A stretch of DNA of 64,000 bases. Origin: Sneathiella sedimenti. Lineage in GTDB: Bacteria > Pseudomonadota > Alphaproteobacteria > Sneathiellales > Sneathiellaceae. Positions 8,411-17,381 of the stretch are shown here, piece by piece; the stretch's first letter is position 1; each line of letters starts with the position of its first letter. The notes under the pieces are model-generated. The model worked only from the letters and a program-made list of their open reading frames with translations, searched no databases and was not told where the DNA came from. The stretch lies in assembly GCF_017313765.1 (NCBI RefSeq), contig NZ_JAFLNC010000006.1:124001-188000 (forward strand), in the 5' to 3' direction. The position numbers and the translations under genes are program-made.

Positions 8411-10497
8411 GAGAAGAAAGCTTTGTCTCTTCGCTCGATTTCAGCCCCTATTTGCCGATTGACTGGCTGCTCGTCCTCGCGGTGATCTGCATGGCTATTG
8501 CCTTTTTTGCCATATGGCGACGCGGACGCGGTTCCGTGCTGCGAAGCGCCCTTATGGCTCTGCTGTTGCTGATGCTCGCCAACCCGGTCTTATTGACGGA
8601 AAAGCGGAAATTTCTCGAGGATATTGCCGTAATTGTTCTCGATGAAACCAATAGCCAGAAAATAGGCCAGCGCAGCGAAACGGCGAGTGCGGCATATGAC
8701 GATCTTAAAAACCGGCTTGAGGCCATCGAGAATCTCAAAATCGAGACGGTGAGCATCAAGAACGAGACAACTTCTCTCTTGGGAGAGGAAGATGGAACCC
8801 ATGCATTTGATGCCCGCAAAGGCGCACTCAAGAACATTTCCCCGGACCGCGTAGCGGCCACAATCTTTATTACGGATGGTCAGATACATGACGTCCCCGA
8901 AAACGAAAATGCCCTCAGGAAAGCCGGACCTCTTCATTTTCTGCTGACCGGGGAACCGAACGAAAAGGATCGTGTCCTTCGTGTCGTAAAAGCTCCCACC
9001 TTCGGTATTGTCGACCAACCCTTACAATTTATCATCAAAATTGAAGATTTTGGTGTCGACGACCCCGTTCAGGCGGCCCGCGTGACAATTAGGCAGGACG
9101 GAGAAGAGAAGGCCGCGGATCTGGCCCAGATCGGGTCCGACCTAACACTCACTCTCACCCTGACACATGGTGGTGCCAATTTTTTCGAAATTTCTGTCGA
9201 TCCGCTGAATGGAGAACTGACAGAGAAGAACAACAGCGCGTATATTTCAGTGAATGGCATCCGGGACAAGCTTCAGGTTCTGCTTGTCTCTGGCGAACCT
9301 CATATGGGAGAGCGGGGTTGGCGAAATATCCTTAAGTCCGACCCGTCAGTCGAACTTGTACATTTCACGATCCTGCGCCCCCCGGAAAAACAGGATGGCA
9401 CGCCAATTACGGAACTCTCACTTATCCCCTTTCCGATCCGCGACCTGTTCGAGAAAAAACTCAATGATTTCGACCTAATAATTTTTGACCGGTACCGCCG
9501 ACGCGGTGTCCTGCCATCCAGCTATCTTCATAATATTTCACGATATGTAAAAGAAGGCGGTGCCCTGCTGGAGGCCGCTGGTCCCGCCTTTGCGACGCCG
9601 CTCAGCTTGTACCAGACGCCCTTGTCAGAAGTGCTTCCCGGTCGACCCACTGGTTATGTTTTCTCTGAGGGCTACATTCCCGCGATCAGCGATATCGGGA
9701 AACGGCATCCGGTAACAAGCCTGCTGAAAGCAAATGCAAAGGAAACCGACCGCTGGGGCCGCTGGTTCCGAATGATCGAGGCAGAGGCTCTTGGAGGTGA
9801 AACCTTGATGACCGGCCCATCAGATCAGCCCCTTCTCATTCTCGAACGCAGTGGAGATGGGCGGGTCGCTCAGCTTCTATCCGACCATGCCTGGTTATGG
9901 GGAAGAGGATTTGAAGGCGGCGGCCCTCAATCCGAGCTTCTACGCCGTATTTCCCACTGGTTGATGAAGGAACCAGAACTCGAGGAAGAACAGCTAAAAG
10001 CCGTCGTGGCGGGGAACAGCCTACAAATCCGGAGGAATTCCCTCGACTCAGCGCCGGCGACTGTCACGGTGTCGGACCCGGACGGCAATGTCACACGTCT
10101 CGCTTTATCCGACGAGAAAAACGGTACACAAACTGGCACCCTTCCCTTGCGGACCAGCGGTCTTCATACATTGGAGGACGGCCAGCAGAAATCCTTGGTC
10201 GCTGTAGGCGCGCTCAACCCCAAGGAGCTACATGACATTCGTGCAAGTACGGACAAAATAGCGGAAATTGCAAAGATAACCGGTGGCGGGATACGCTGGC
10301 TGGAAACTGAGGGGCTCCCTGATTTCAGACGGACGAAACCGGACAATCGCCAGTCCGCGGATTACTGGTTCGGCCTGCGCGATAACGAAAATTACGAGAT
10401 AACGGGCTATAATCGCCAGGCCATGTTGTCACCGCTTGTTGCCCTCATACTCGCGCTCGCGTTCTTATGCATCGGTTGGTGGCGCGAAGGCCGCTAG
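8407..10497 (+). CDS. membrane protein with VWA-like and GATase1-like domains
   Basis: A 696-residue protein that normally closes MoxR-DUF58-DUF4159 operons. Two helices lie at about residues 17-36 and 43-62 and one at the extreme C-terminus (SPLVALILALAFLCIGWW). The region after the second helix reads DIAVIVLDETNSQKIGQRSE and later AATIFITDGQIHDV, a VWA-like fold with a degenerate metal site. Residues near 340-440 (LNDFDLIIFDRYRRRG then GALLEAAGPAFATP) resemble the class I glutamine-amidotransferase-like fold without an obvious catalytic Cys triad. The start overlaps the previous stop in ATGA. The 3' end overlaps the convergent GNAT gene by 33 nt. Function unknown. Confidence 0.82.
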   Translation: MREESFVSSLDFSPYLPIDWLLVLAVICMAIAFFAIWRRGRGSVLRSALMALLLLMLANPVLLTEKRKFLEDIAVIVLDETNSQKIGQRSETASAAYDDLKNRLEAIENLKIETVSIKNETTSLLGEEDGTHAFDARKGALKNISPDRVAATIFITDGQIHDVPENENALRKAGPLHFLLTGEPNEKDRVLRVVKAPTFGIVDQPLQFIIKIEDFGVDDPVQAARVTIRQDGEEKAADLAQIGSDLTLTLTLTHGGANFFEISVDPLNGELTEKNNSAYISVNGIRDKLQVLLVSGEPHMGERGWRNILKSDPSVELVHFTILRPPEKQDGTPITELSLIPFPIRDLFEKKLNDFDLIIFDRYRRRGVLPSSYLHNISRYVKEGGALLEAAGPAFATPLSLYQTPLSEVLPGRPTGYVFSEGYIPAISDIGKRHPVTSLLKANAKETDRWGRWFRMIEAEALGGETLMTGPSDQPLLILERSGDGRVAQLLSDHAWLWGRGFEGGGPQSELLRRISHWLMKEPELEEEQLKAVVAGNSLQIRRNSLDSAPATVTVSDPDGNVTRLALSDEKNGTQTGTLPLRTSGLHTLEDGQQKSLVAVGALNPKELHDIRASTDKIAEIAKITGGGIRWLETEGLPDFRRTKPDNRQSADYWFGLRDNENYEITGYNRQAMLSPLVALILALAFLCIGWWREGR

Positions 10498-11049
10498 GCT
10501 TGCCACTATTTTATCCGTCTCTGCTTTAGTAGCGATCCGACCCGGTGATAAAGATTTTTCTGGCGCACCGGAAATTACCCCTGAAACATTCTTAAGGGCG
10601 CCGGGCATAAATTCTTTTACAAGGAGCCTGCGTTTCTCCACCGGGCCCGGCATCTCAAATCCGAGGACTGCCGCATTCTGAAATCCGAATTGGCTGTAGT
10701 ATTCCGGATCCCCAACGAGAACGATGAGTCGATGACCCAGCGCTTTCGCAATTTTCAGTGTTTCCCGCATAAGGCCAACGCCAATTCCTTTTCCCTGTAG
10801 GTCCGGTTCGACAGCAATCGGCCCAAGGAGCAAGGCGGGCGTGACATCACCAATTAAAATCGGCCAGTAACGAATTGTCGCGAGGAGTTTGTCGCCTTCT
10901 ACCGTGACAAAACTCAGTTCTGGCAAAGGTGTCGTGTTTTCACGAACTTTATAAGCGGTTTTCTTGAATCTATCAGGACCGAAGCACCGATCAAGCAGAG
11001 GTTCAATCTGCTCTGCATGTTCTGGCCGCTCGTGAATAATCTGGGGCAT
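10465..11049 (-). CDS. GNAT family N-acetyltransferase (YhbS-like)
   Basis: A 194-residue acetyltransferase. The acetyl-CoA-binding motif A is LLGPIAVEPDLQGKGIGVGL near residue 77, with the QGKGIG pyrophosphate loop, followed by a helix and HRLIVLVGDPEYYSQFGFQN. The latter, GDPxYYxxFGF, is typical of the YhbS/COG3153 subgroup. The acceptor substrate is unknown. It is a monocistronic minus-strand gene whose C-terminus is encoded opposite the end of the MoxR operon, with a 33-nt convergent overlap. Confidence 0.88.
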   Translation of the reverse strand: MPQIIHERPEHAEQIEPLLDRCFGPDRFKKTAYKVRENTTPLPELSFVTVEGDKLLATIRYWPILIGDVTPALLLGPIAVEPDLQGKGIGVGLMRETLKIAKALGHRLIVLVGDPEYYSQFGFQNAAVLGFEMPGPVEKRRLLVKEFMPGALKNVSGVISGAPEKSLSPGRIATKAETDKIVASLAAFAPPTDA

Positions 11050-11344
11050 GACGGAATTCCAATAATTTACGGGGTAGACAAATTGCCTCTCAAAAGGAGC
11101 CCCGAACCGTCATGAAATCTTTTATGACCAAAGCAAAGGCTATTTAAGCGGCAGCACAAATAAGGGCAGCAGCCTGTCGTCGTCGCAATTTGGTCATCTG
11201 TTTGTTCATAAAGCGCAAATATCACAGGCATGGTTTTAAGGAAAGAAATAATTCATGCCTTGCCTGCTATAATATCAACGACTAGTTTCTAAATTCTTAA
11301 AAGAGTGGGCGCGCAACCCTCGCATTTTACCGGAGAATTTTCGA
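11050..11344. other. divergent intergenic region, no clear gene
   Basis: This 295-bp gap separates the GNAT gene from the flavin reductase. The only translatable item seen on the plus strand is an 11-codon ORF at 11112-11147 (MKSFMTKAKAI) with AAGGAG 12 nt upstream, which is too long a spacing to be convincing. It is followed by a GC-rich stretch with repeated gcagc and gtcgtc runs and then by AT-rich sequence before the flavin reductase. A leader peptide is possible but unsupported. Confidence 0.3.
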
Positions 11345-11959
11345 ATGTTTTACAAACCATCCGAACCCCATGGTCTGAAACACGGTCCCTTTAAAGCCAT
11401 TATAGCCCCGCGCCCGATTGGCTGGATCAGCACCCTTGCCACCGACGGTTCCGTCAATCTTGCCCCTTTTAGCTTTTTCAACGCGATGTCCGAGAATCCA
11501 CCGATCGTTGCCATGGGGATCAATGGCAGTCACAGTGAAGGCGGTGCCAAAGATTCACTTGATAATATCGAGGCAACGAAGGAATTCGTTTGCAACATGG
11601 TCTCCTACAGCCTGCATGAAAAGATGAATTTAAGCTCGGCCATGCTGCCCCGGTCTATCGACGAATTTGACTATGCCGGGCTAACAAAAGAACCTTCCAC
11701 CCTCGTCAAGCCCCCTCGCGTCAAGGAAAGCCTGGCCCATTTGGAATGTGTACTCTACAAAACCATTGTCCTGCCCTCTCACAACCCGAAAGTGGTAAAT
11801 ACGATGGTCCTGGGGGAAGTTGTCGGCATCCATATCAGCGATGAAATTATCGTCGACGGCATGATAGATATGAAAAAATACCAGCCGCTCGCACGCCTTG
11901 GATATATGGATTACTGCCATGTCGAAGACGTCTTTTCCATGAACCGCCCTGTCGTCTGA
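11345..11959 (+). CDS. flavin reductase family protein (FMN-binding split barrel)
   Basis: A 204-residue cytoplasmic flavoprotein of the flavin reductase-like (DIM6/NTAB) family. The N-terminal FMN-binding signature is IAPRPIGWISTLATDGSVNL then APFSFFNAMSENPP (residues about 20-56), followed by TKEFVCNMVSYSL. These enzymes reduce FMN with NAD(P)H or feed flavin to monooxygenases; this subgroup often lacks a known partner, and none is adjacent here. A CGGAGAA ribosome site lies about 9 nt before the ATG. It appears monocistronic. Confidence 0.9.
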   Translation: MFYKPSEPHGLKHGPFKAIIAPRPIGWISTLATDGSVNLAPFSFFNAMSENPPIVAMGINGSHSEGGAKDSLDNIEATKEFVCNMVSYSLHEKMNLSSAMLPRSIDEFDYAGLTKEPSTLVKPPRVKESLAHLECVLYKTIVLPSHNPKVVNTMVLGEVVGIHISDEIIVDGMIDMKKYQPLARLGYMDYCHVEDVFSMNRPVV

Positions 11960-11974
11960 GGGATTAAACGGTAG

Positions 11975-12676
11975 CTAGACCCCCTGCCAGGTTCCCCTAA
12001 TTTCCCGCGCCAGCTTTATCGCGATTGCGCGGGCGAAATCCTCATAACCTGTTGCCGGTTCTGTAAAGGCCCCGATGCCGCCGATCACCCTTTCCCGGTA
12101 ATAGCGATCCAGTTCGGGCTCATCGTTGAGGATCGGAAGACCGTTTATAATAACGCCAGAAGCGACAATCCGATCCCGCGTTGTTTCGGGCGGACGACCG
12201 ATGGAAACGACACCGTCTCCTGAAATATCGATTACCTTGCGTATTGAAATATTGCGGTCCCGGGAGAAAAGGGAGAACGCATGGTCCAACGCCCCGGCAA
12301 TAGCGGTCCCACCATAGGGAAAAGTCCGCGGCACGTTATCCAGCTGTTTTGCGAACTCATGCGCATCTTCAGGAGTTGCGATGGTACGCCAATCGACAAT
12401 CATTTTCTGTTCCCCAAGGCCCGCCCAATGGGTGGCGGCAATACTGATCATGCCTCTTGGACCCGCAGCAATTGCCTCGATCACAAGATCGTCGCGAAAT
12501 GCGTTCGCAAAGCCGCGCATCTGCAGGTTATACTCATCATAATTGACGCTGGAGGAGACATCGATAGCGAGGACGAGTTGCATGTCCACTTCATCGGCGA
12601 CAGCGTCCGTCTTCGGTACCAGCAGAAATACAAGCGCCGCCAGCAGGAAAGACCAGTTCATTGCAATATTACTCAT
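11975..12676 (-). CDS. DUF1194 domain-containing secreted VWA protein
   Basis: A 233-residue protein with an N-terminal signal peptide (hydrophobic core WSFLLAALVFLLV, cleavage likely after TDAVA) and a DUF1194 domain of VWA fold. The metal-ion-dependent adhesion site is intact: QLVLAIDVSSSVNYDEY near residue 33, with a later KVIDISGDGV. Exported VWA proteins of this family are common in alphaproteobacteria, but their partner is unknown. The ATG at 12676 gives five residues before a second ATG at 12661, which would also give a good signal peptide. It ends 15 nt from the convergent flavin reductase. Confidence 0.85.
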   Translation of the reverse strand: MSNIAMNWSFLLAALVFLLVPKTDAVADEVDMQLVLAIDVSSSVNYDEYNLQMRGFANAFRDDLVIEAIAAGPRGMISIAATHWAGLGEQKMIVDWRTIATPEDAHEFAKQLDNVPRTFPYGGTAIAGALDHAFSLFSRDRNISIRKVIDISGDGVVSIGRPPETTRDRIVASGVIINGLPILNDEPELDRYYRERVIGGIGAFTEPATGYEDFARAIAIKLAREIRGTWQGV

Positions 12677-12815
12677 GCGCCCCAGGTTAAAAAGGAGAGC
12701 ATGAGTCTATCGTAATTCACGGCAAAAGTATGACCAATTTTCCAAAGGGTCATGACCCGGGTCGTCTTTTATGTCATTATCCGAGTAGAAAACGAATTTA
12801 AACAGAGAGTGGATC

Positions 12816-14828
12816 ATGAAAAAAATCGTCATCGCAGTTATTGTGATTTTGGTTGTCATCGTTGGCCTGGTGGTAGCTCTTCCCTTCATTGTACCAACTG
12901 ACCGGATCAAGCAGGAACTAATCCTGGCAACCAATGAGGCCACGGGCCGGGAACTAGCAATTGACGGTGATTTCAGCCTTTCCATTTTCCCGACATTGGG
13001 GGTAACCGCGACTTCTGTGTCCTTCTCCAACGCTGAAGGTGCAGCGGATCCTAATATGGCCTCGATCGACAGCCTCACGGTTAAGCTAGACCTTTTACCG
13101 CTGATAACCGGGAATGTGCAGGTTGATGAGTTTGTCCTGACGAACCCTGTCATCAATCTTGAAGTTGACAAGAATGGCAAAGGGAACTGGGAGTTTGATA
13201 CCGCCAAGGCGGAAGCGCCGAAACCCGCGGAGACGAGCAGTGATGACGGTGGCGCACCGGATCTTGGCATATCTGGCCTTAATCTTGGGGATGTGCGTAT
13301 CGTCGACGGCGTGGTCAATTTCATCGATCAGAAGGGCGGAACCAATATCAATCTCAGTGAGATCAACCTGGCAATTGAGCTGCTTGGGCTCGACCAGCCG
13401 TTCGAAGCAAAAGGAAGTGCCGTCTGGAATAGCGAAAAAACCGAACTTGATGTGAAAGTCGGCGCCCTTCAGAGTATTCTGGATAACATCGAGACAACAA
13501 CGATGGTCAATCTCGCGTCCAAGAATATCAACCTCAATTTTGACGGCCAGATAAAAAGCACCAAGCCGCTGAACCTCGGCGGCACGACAACCCTGGATAT
13601 ACCGTCGGTACGTGAGTTGGCAGCCTGGACGGGCACCCCTCTGGAAGGCGTGTCGGACACCGGGTTTGGGCCACTCAAGATCAATGGCAAACTGGGAGTA
13701 GATGATACTAAGTACAGCTTCTCTGAAGCCAGCATCAGCTTCGATGAAATTGTCGGCGCTGGGGATTTCAGTATCGATCTCGGTGGCAAGGTCCCTAATA
13801 TTGTTGGCAAGCTGGCACTGGAAACGCTGGATATTAACCCCTACCTCCCTGCCGAGCAAAACGGCACCAGTAAAGCGGCGGCGGCTCCAGCACAAAAAAC
13901 ATCTACGGAAAAATGGGATACAACTCCCATAGACCTTTCCGCATTGAAAAGCGTCAATGCCAAGTTCGACCTGTCGGTTCAGGAAATCCTGTTCCAGAAA
14001 ATCAAGATTGGTGCCAGCGCTGTGGCAACCAATCTCAAGGATGGTATTCTCGATCTCGCCCTGACCGAGATGAATTTGTATGATGGCACAGGTAGGGCGA
14101 CTGTACGGGTGAACGCACAGCAACCGACATTGAAGATTACCAATGCGATGACAATTGAGAACATCCAGTTGAACCCGCTGCTGACTGACGCCGCGGATTT
14201 CGAGAAGCTGGAAGGCAAGGGGATGTTCCAGACCGACCTTTCAACGAGTGGAAAATCACAGGCGGACATGGTCAGTGCGTTGAACGGGACTGGCCAGATA
14301 CTTTTTGAAGACGGTTCAATCTCGGGCGTCAATCTGGCGGCAATGGCACGAAACATTTCGACTGCCTTTACCTCCAAAGGAGAAGAGCAGAAGACGGATT
14401 TTGCGGAGATTTCAGGAACTTATCAGATTGCGAACGGTATTCTGGCGAATAACGACCTGAAAATGCTGAACCCATTTATCCGGCTTACCGGTTCAGGAAC
14501 TGTTGAACTTCCGCCGCAAACCGTCAATTACCGGATTGAGCCGAAATTGGTCGCGACGACTGAAGGACAGGGTGGCGGTGAAGCAACTGGAGTTGCTGTT
14601 CCTATCCTGGTCACCGGGTCATGGGATAATCTGAAGTATGCGCCCGATCTCGCTGGCGTACTCAAAAATGCCACGAACCCTGAAGGGGTAAAGAAACTTA
14701 TTGAAGGGGCAAAAGGATCTGGCGACGGAGTCAAGGATACCCTGAAGGGCGTCAAGGAAAAGGATCCAGCCGCTGTAAAGAACCTCCTTGATGCCGCCGG
14801 AGGACTGCTCGGCGGCAAAAAGAACTAG
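12816..14828 (+). CDS. AsmA family protein
   Basis: A 670-residue envelope protein. One N-terminal membrane anchor (residues about 4-25, rich in Val/Ile) is followed by the AsmA N-terminal signature IKQELILATNEATGRELAI and SIFPTLGVTATSVSFSNA, then a long periplasmic beta-rich body and the AsmA C-terminal region (GTGQILFEDGSISGVNLAAM near residue 495). The AsmA-like group includes proteins that span the periplasm and are linked to lipid transport and outer-membrane assembly. The last 60 residues are Lys- and Gly-rich. It is monocistronic, with a hairpin just after the stop. Confidence 0.9.
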   Translation: MKKIVIAVIVILVVIVGLVVALPFIVPTDRIKQELILATNEATGRELAIDGDFSLSIFPTLGVTATSVSFSNAEGAADPNMASIDSLTVKLDLLPLITGNVQVDEFVLTNPVINLEVDKNGKGNWEFDTAKAEAPKPAETSSDDGGAPDLGISGLNLGDVRIVDGVVNFIDQKGGTNINLSEINLAIELLGLDQPFEAKGSAVWNSEKTELDVKVGALQSILDNIETTTMVNLASKNINLNFDGQIKSTKPLNLGGTTTLDIPSVRELAAWTGTPLEGVSDTGFGPLKINGKLGVDDTKYSFSEASISFDEIVGAGDFSIDLGGKVPNIVGKLALETLDINPYLPAEQNGTSKAAAAPAQKTSTEKWDTTPIDLSALKSVNAKFDLSVQEILFQKIKIGASAVATNLKDGILDLALTEMNLYDGTGRATVRVNAQQPTLKITNAMTIENIQLNPLLTDAADFEKLEGKGMFQTDLSTSGKSQADMVSALNGTGQILFEDGSISGVNLAAMARNISTAFTSKGEEQKTDFAEISGTYQIANGILANNDLKMLNPFIRLTGSGTVELPPQTVNYRIEPKLVATTEGQGGGEATGVAVPILVTGSWDNLKYAPDLAGVLKNATNPEGVKKLIEGAKGSGDGVKDTLKGVKEKDPAAVKNLLDAAGGLLGGKKN

Positions 14829-14854
14829 ATTAGGGAATACTATCTGTGAATGAC

Positions 14855-14883
14855 CCGCGGGAAAGTTAGCTTTCCCGCGGTTT
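14855..14883 (+). terminator. hairpin after asmA, shared with rhodanese 3' end
   Basis: An 11-bp perfect inverted repeat (ccgcgggaaag at 14855-14865 and its complement at 14870-14880) with a 4-nt loop and a short TTT follows the AsmA stop. It overlaps the last codons of the convergent rhodanese gene. The T-tract is short, so termination strength is uncertain. Confidence 0.5.
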
Positions 14884-15264
14884 GCGTTCCTCTATAGCGC
14901 CGCCGGATTTCTTCCAGGCACCAAATCCACCTTCCATATGACACACGTTCGGCAACCCCATCTCCTGAACAGCCTTCGTTGCGAGCGCCGACCGCCAGGC
15001 TGACGCGCAATAGAACACGAAACGGTTGCCGTTGGCGAACAAATCACGGTGATACGGGCTATCGGGGTCAACCCAGAATTCCAGCATGCCGCGCGGCGCA
15101 TGAACGGCGCCTGGCACCTGACCGTCCCGCTCCAATTCCCGAATATCGCGGATGTCGACAAAGGTTACATTTTCCTGACCATGGAGTGCGAGCGCCTCTT
15201 CAATCGAAACCGTTTCGATTTCGCTATTCGCCTCTTCAACAAGCTGTTTGACACCTTTTTTCAT
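14866..15264 (-). CDS. rhodanese-like domain protein
   Basis: A 132-residue single-domain rhodanese. The fold runs through VTFVDIRDIRELERDGQVPG and ends at the active-site loop FVFYCASAWRSA, with the persulfide-forming Cys and the Arg of the CxxxxR motif. It probably transfers sulfane sulfur or acts as a thiosulfate or sulfide carrier in the cytoplasm. The ATG at 15264 has AGGAG 8 nt upstream. An upstream TTG at 15288 would add eight residues but has no ribosome site. The stop lies inside the hairpin shared with asmA. Confidence 0.9.
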   Translation of the reverse strand: MKKGVKQLVEEANSEIETVSIEEALALHGQENVTFVDIRDIRELERDGQVPGAVHAPRGMLEFWVDPDSPYHRDLFANGNRFVFYCASAWRSALATKAVQEMGLPNVCHMEGGFGAWKKSGGAIEERKPRES

Positions 15265-15388
15265 TATTATTGCTCCTTCTCGCTTCAAATGACGAAAACA
15301 ACCTTGTCTTTCGCCCTATATATGGTGTTACTATTTACCATTACAGGACGCCACTAGCGTACGTCGAGATAAAAAAGAGAGAATGAGA

Positions 15389-16594
15389 ATGGACCTTTCA
15401 TTTACCAAGCAAGATAACGCTTTTCGTGACGAGGTACGCCAGTTTCTGGCAGAGGAATTCGACGAAGATCTCAAGCAGAAAATGGCGGAAAACCGGAACA
15501 ACTACCTTCCGAAAGATGATCACGTCCGCTGGCAGGACGCACTGGCAAGGAAAGGCTGGCTCACTCCGGACTGGCCCGTGGAACATGGCGGGCCCGGTTG
15601 GACAACGACACAGAAATATATCTTCCAGACAGAAATGGCGAACGCCAATGCGCCGGGCGTCATTCCTTTCGGCATTAGCATGTGCGCGCCGGTTATCATG
15701 AAATTCGGCAGTGAGGAACAAAAGCAGCGTTTCCTCCCGGATATTCGCGACAACAAAGTATGGTGGTGCCAGGGTTATTCTGAACCAGGATCAGGATCCG
15801 ACCTCGCCAGCCTGCAGATGAAGGCGGAAGACAAGGGCGATCATTTTCTCTGCAACGGTTCGAAAATATGGACGACCCTCGCGCAGTATGCCGACTGGAT
15901 TTTCTGTCTCGTCAGAACCTCAAATGAGGGAAAACGCCAGGAAGGTATCTCGTTCCTGCTGATCGAAATGAAATCCGAAGGCATAACCGTTGATCCCATC
16001 CAAACCCTGGATATGCCGATCAAAGGTGCGCAGGAAGTCAATCAGGTTTTCTTCAACGATGTGAAGGTCCCTAAGGAAAACCTCATCGGAGAAGTCAACA
16101 AGGGTTGGACCTATGCAAAGTACCTGCTCGAGTTTGAGCGTGGCAACGCGTATGCCGGCCGCCTCAAGCGGGGCCTGGAGAAGGTTCGCGCGATCGCCGC
16201 GAAAGAGGTTGAAGGCAACATGCCGATGATTCAAAATGCTGCCTTCATCTCCAAGCTGGCCCACCTTGAAGTCGCCGTGCAGGCACTCGAGATGACGGAA
16301 CTTCGAATTCTCAGCAAACTGAGTTCTGGCCAGAATATGGGGCCGGAGTCTTCGCTCATGAAATGCCGGGGAACGGACCTGTATCAGGAGGTCGTCGAGC
16401 TTGCACTTGAAGCCGTCGGCACGTACTCGATGCCCTTCACTCCGCTGTATCCGGGACAGAATGAAGAACCGATCGGTGCGGATTATGCCAGTGGTGTTGC
16501 ACCGCGGTATTTCAACGCCCGAAAAGTCTCCATCTATGGCGGGTCAAACGAGATTCAGCGAAATATCATGGCGAAGCTTATCCTCGGTCTCTAG
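15389..16594 (+). CDS. acyl-CoA dehydrogenase
   Basis: A 401-residue FAD enzyme that oxidises an acyl-CoA at the alpha-beta bond. The N-terminal helical domain holds PDWPVEHGGPGWTTTQKYIF; the FAD and substrate loop is CQGYSEPGSGSDLASL; the C-terminal FAD-contact motif is SIYGGSNEIQRNIMAKLI. The wide acidic N-terminus and FNDVKVPKENLIGEVNKGW match large-subunit FadE members acting on branched, aromatic or dicarboxylic substrates, so the chain is uncertain. I prefer the ATG at 15389, with GAGAG 7 nt upstream, over 15383. The sulfotransferase-like gene follows after 40 nt, probably in the same unit. No partner small subunit is next to it. Confidence 0.93.
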   Translation: MDLSFTKQDNAFRDEVRQFLAEEFDEDLKQKMAENRNNYLPKDDHVRWQDALARKGWLTPDWPVEHGGPGWTTTQKYIFQTEMANANAPGVIPFGISMCAPVIMKFGSEEQKQRFLPDIRDNKVWWCQGYSEPGSGSDLASLQMKAEDKGDHFLCNGSKIWTTLAQYADWIFCLVRTSNEGKRQEGISFLLIEMKSEGITVDPIQTLDMPIKGAQEVNQVFFNDVKVPKENLIGEVNKGWTYAKYLLEFERGNAYAGRLKRGLEKVRAIAAKEVEGNMPMIQNAAFISKLAHLEVAVQALEMTELRILSKLSSGQNMGPESSLMKCRGTDLYQEVVELALEAVGTYSMPFTPLYPGQNEEPIGADYASGVAPRYFNARKVSIYGGSNEIQRNIMAKLILGL

Positions 16595-16634
16595 ATCGCC
16601 GGATGGTTCGGGTTTATTTTAAGGAAAACGAACA

Positions 16635-17381
16635 ATGAACCAGGGCACATCGAGTGAGGTGAAAACTACTCGGATCTCGATGTGGTCTGGGCCGCGCAAT
16701 ATTTCCACGGCCATGATGCGTTCCTTTGGAAGTCGCCCCGAATGTCAGGCGGTTGATGAACCCTTCTACGCCTATTACCTTGCCAAGACCGGATTACGCC
16801 ATCCCATGTATAAGGAGGTGATCGCCAGTCAGCCCACTGACTGGCGGACTGTTGCAGCAAATCTGAATGTGGCACGCGCGTCCGGCAGCGAGCTTTATAT
16901 CAAGCATATGACACACCATATGACGGAGGAAGTGGATCTCAGTTCATTTCGGGATCATCGCAACTGCTTCCTAATTCGCGACCCAAAAAGGGTGATTGCC
17001 TCCTATGCAGCCAAATGGGACCGGATCACCACCGACGATATCGGTATCAAACGACAGTTCGAAATATTCAGAACCCTTGAAAAACTTACCGGTCAAACAC
17101 CTGTCGTTGTCGAGGCGGAGGATATCTTAAGACAACCCGAGGCAATGCTGAAAAAGCTGTGTCACGCCCTTGATATCCCCTGGCGGGAGGAAATGTTGTC
17201 CTGGAAAAAGGGCCGGCAGCCGGAAGACGGTGTCTGGGCCGCCCATTGGTACGCTTCCGTTGAAGAAACGACGGGCTTTGCCCCATATAAGGACCGCGAA
17301 ATAAGCCTTAAGCCGGAGTTGACTGAATTAATGGCAGAACAAGTGCCTTATTTTGACGCCCTGCGCGCACACAAGATCTAG
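16635..17381 (+). CDS. sulfotransferase-like P-loop protein
   Basis: A 248-residue protein with an N-terminal phosphate-binding loop, MWSGPRNISTAMMRSFGSR near residue 16, and a Ser-bearing FLIRDPKRVIASYAAKWDRI near residue 116. The second resembles the PAPS 3'-phosphate binding motif of sulfotransferases. Members of this family are often mislabelled as branched-chain aminotransferase or HAD proteins. The acceptor is unknown, and PAPS use is inferred from family resemblance. AAGGA lies about 8 nt before the ATG. Its stop shares the palindrome CTAG with the stop of the convergent DUF1499 gene. Confidence 0.78.
   Translation: MNQGTSSEVKTTRISMWSGPRNISTAMMRSFGSRPECQAVDEPFYAYYLAKTGLRHPMYKEVIASQPTDWRTVAANLNVARASGSELYIKHMTHHMTEEVDLSSFRDHRNCFLIRDPKRVIASYAAKWDRITTDDIGIKRQFEIFRTLEKLTGQTPVVVEAEDILRQPEAMLKKLCHALDIPWREEMLSWKKGRQPEDGVWAAHWYASVEETTGFAPYKDREISLKPELTELMAEQVPYFDALRAHKI

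Noticed and set aside
11112-11147. 11-codon ORF as a leader peptide
   Set aside because: The ribosome site spacing is too long, and no attenuator hairpin with a T-run was found.
13095-14123. 342-codon minus-strand ORF opposite AsmA
   Set aside because: No motif and no ribosome site; AsmA signatures are clear on the plus strand.
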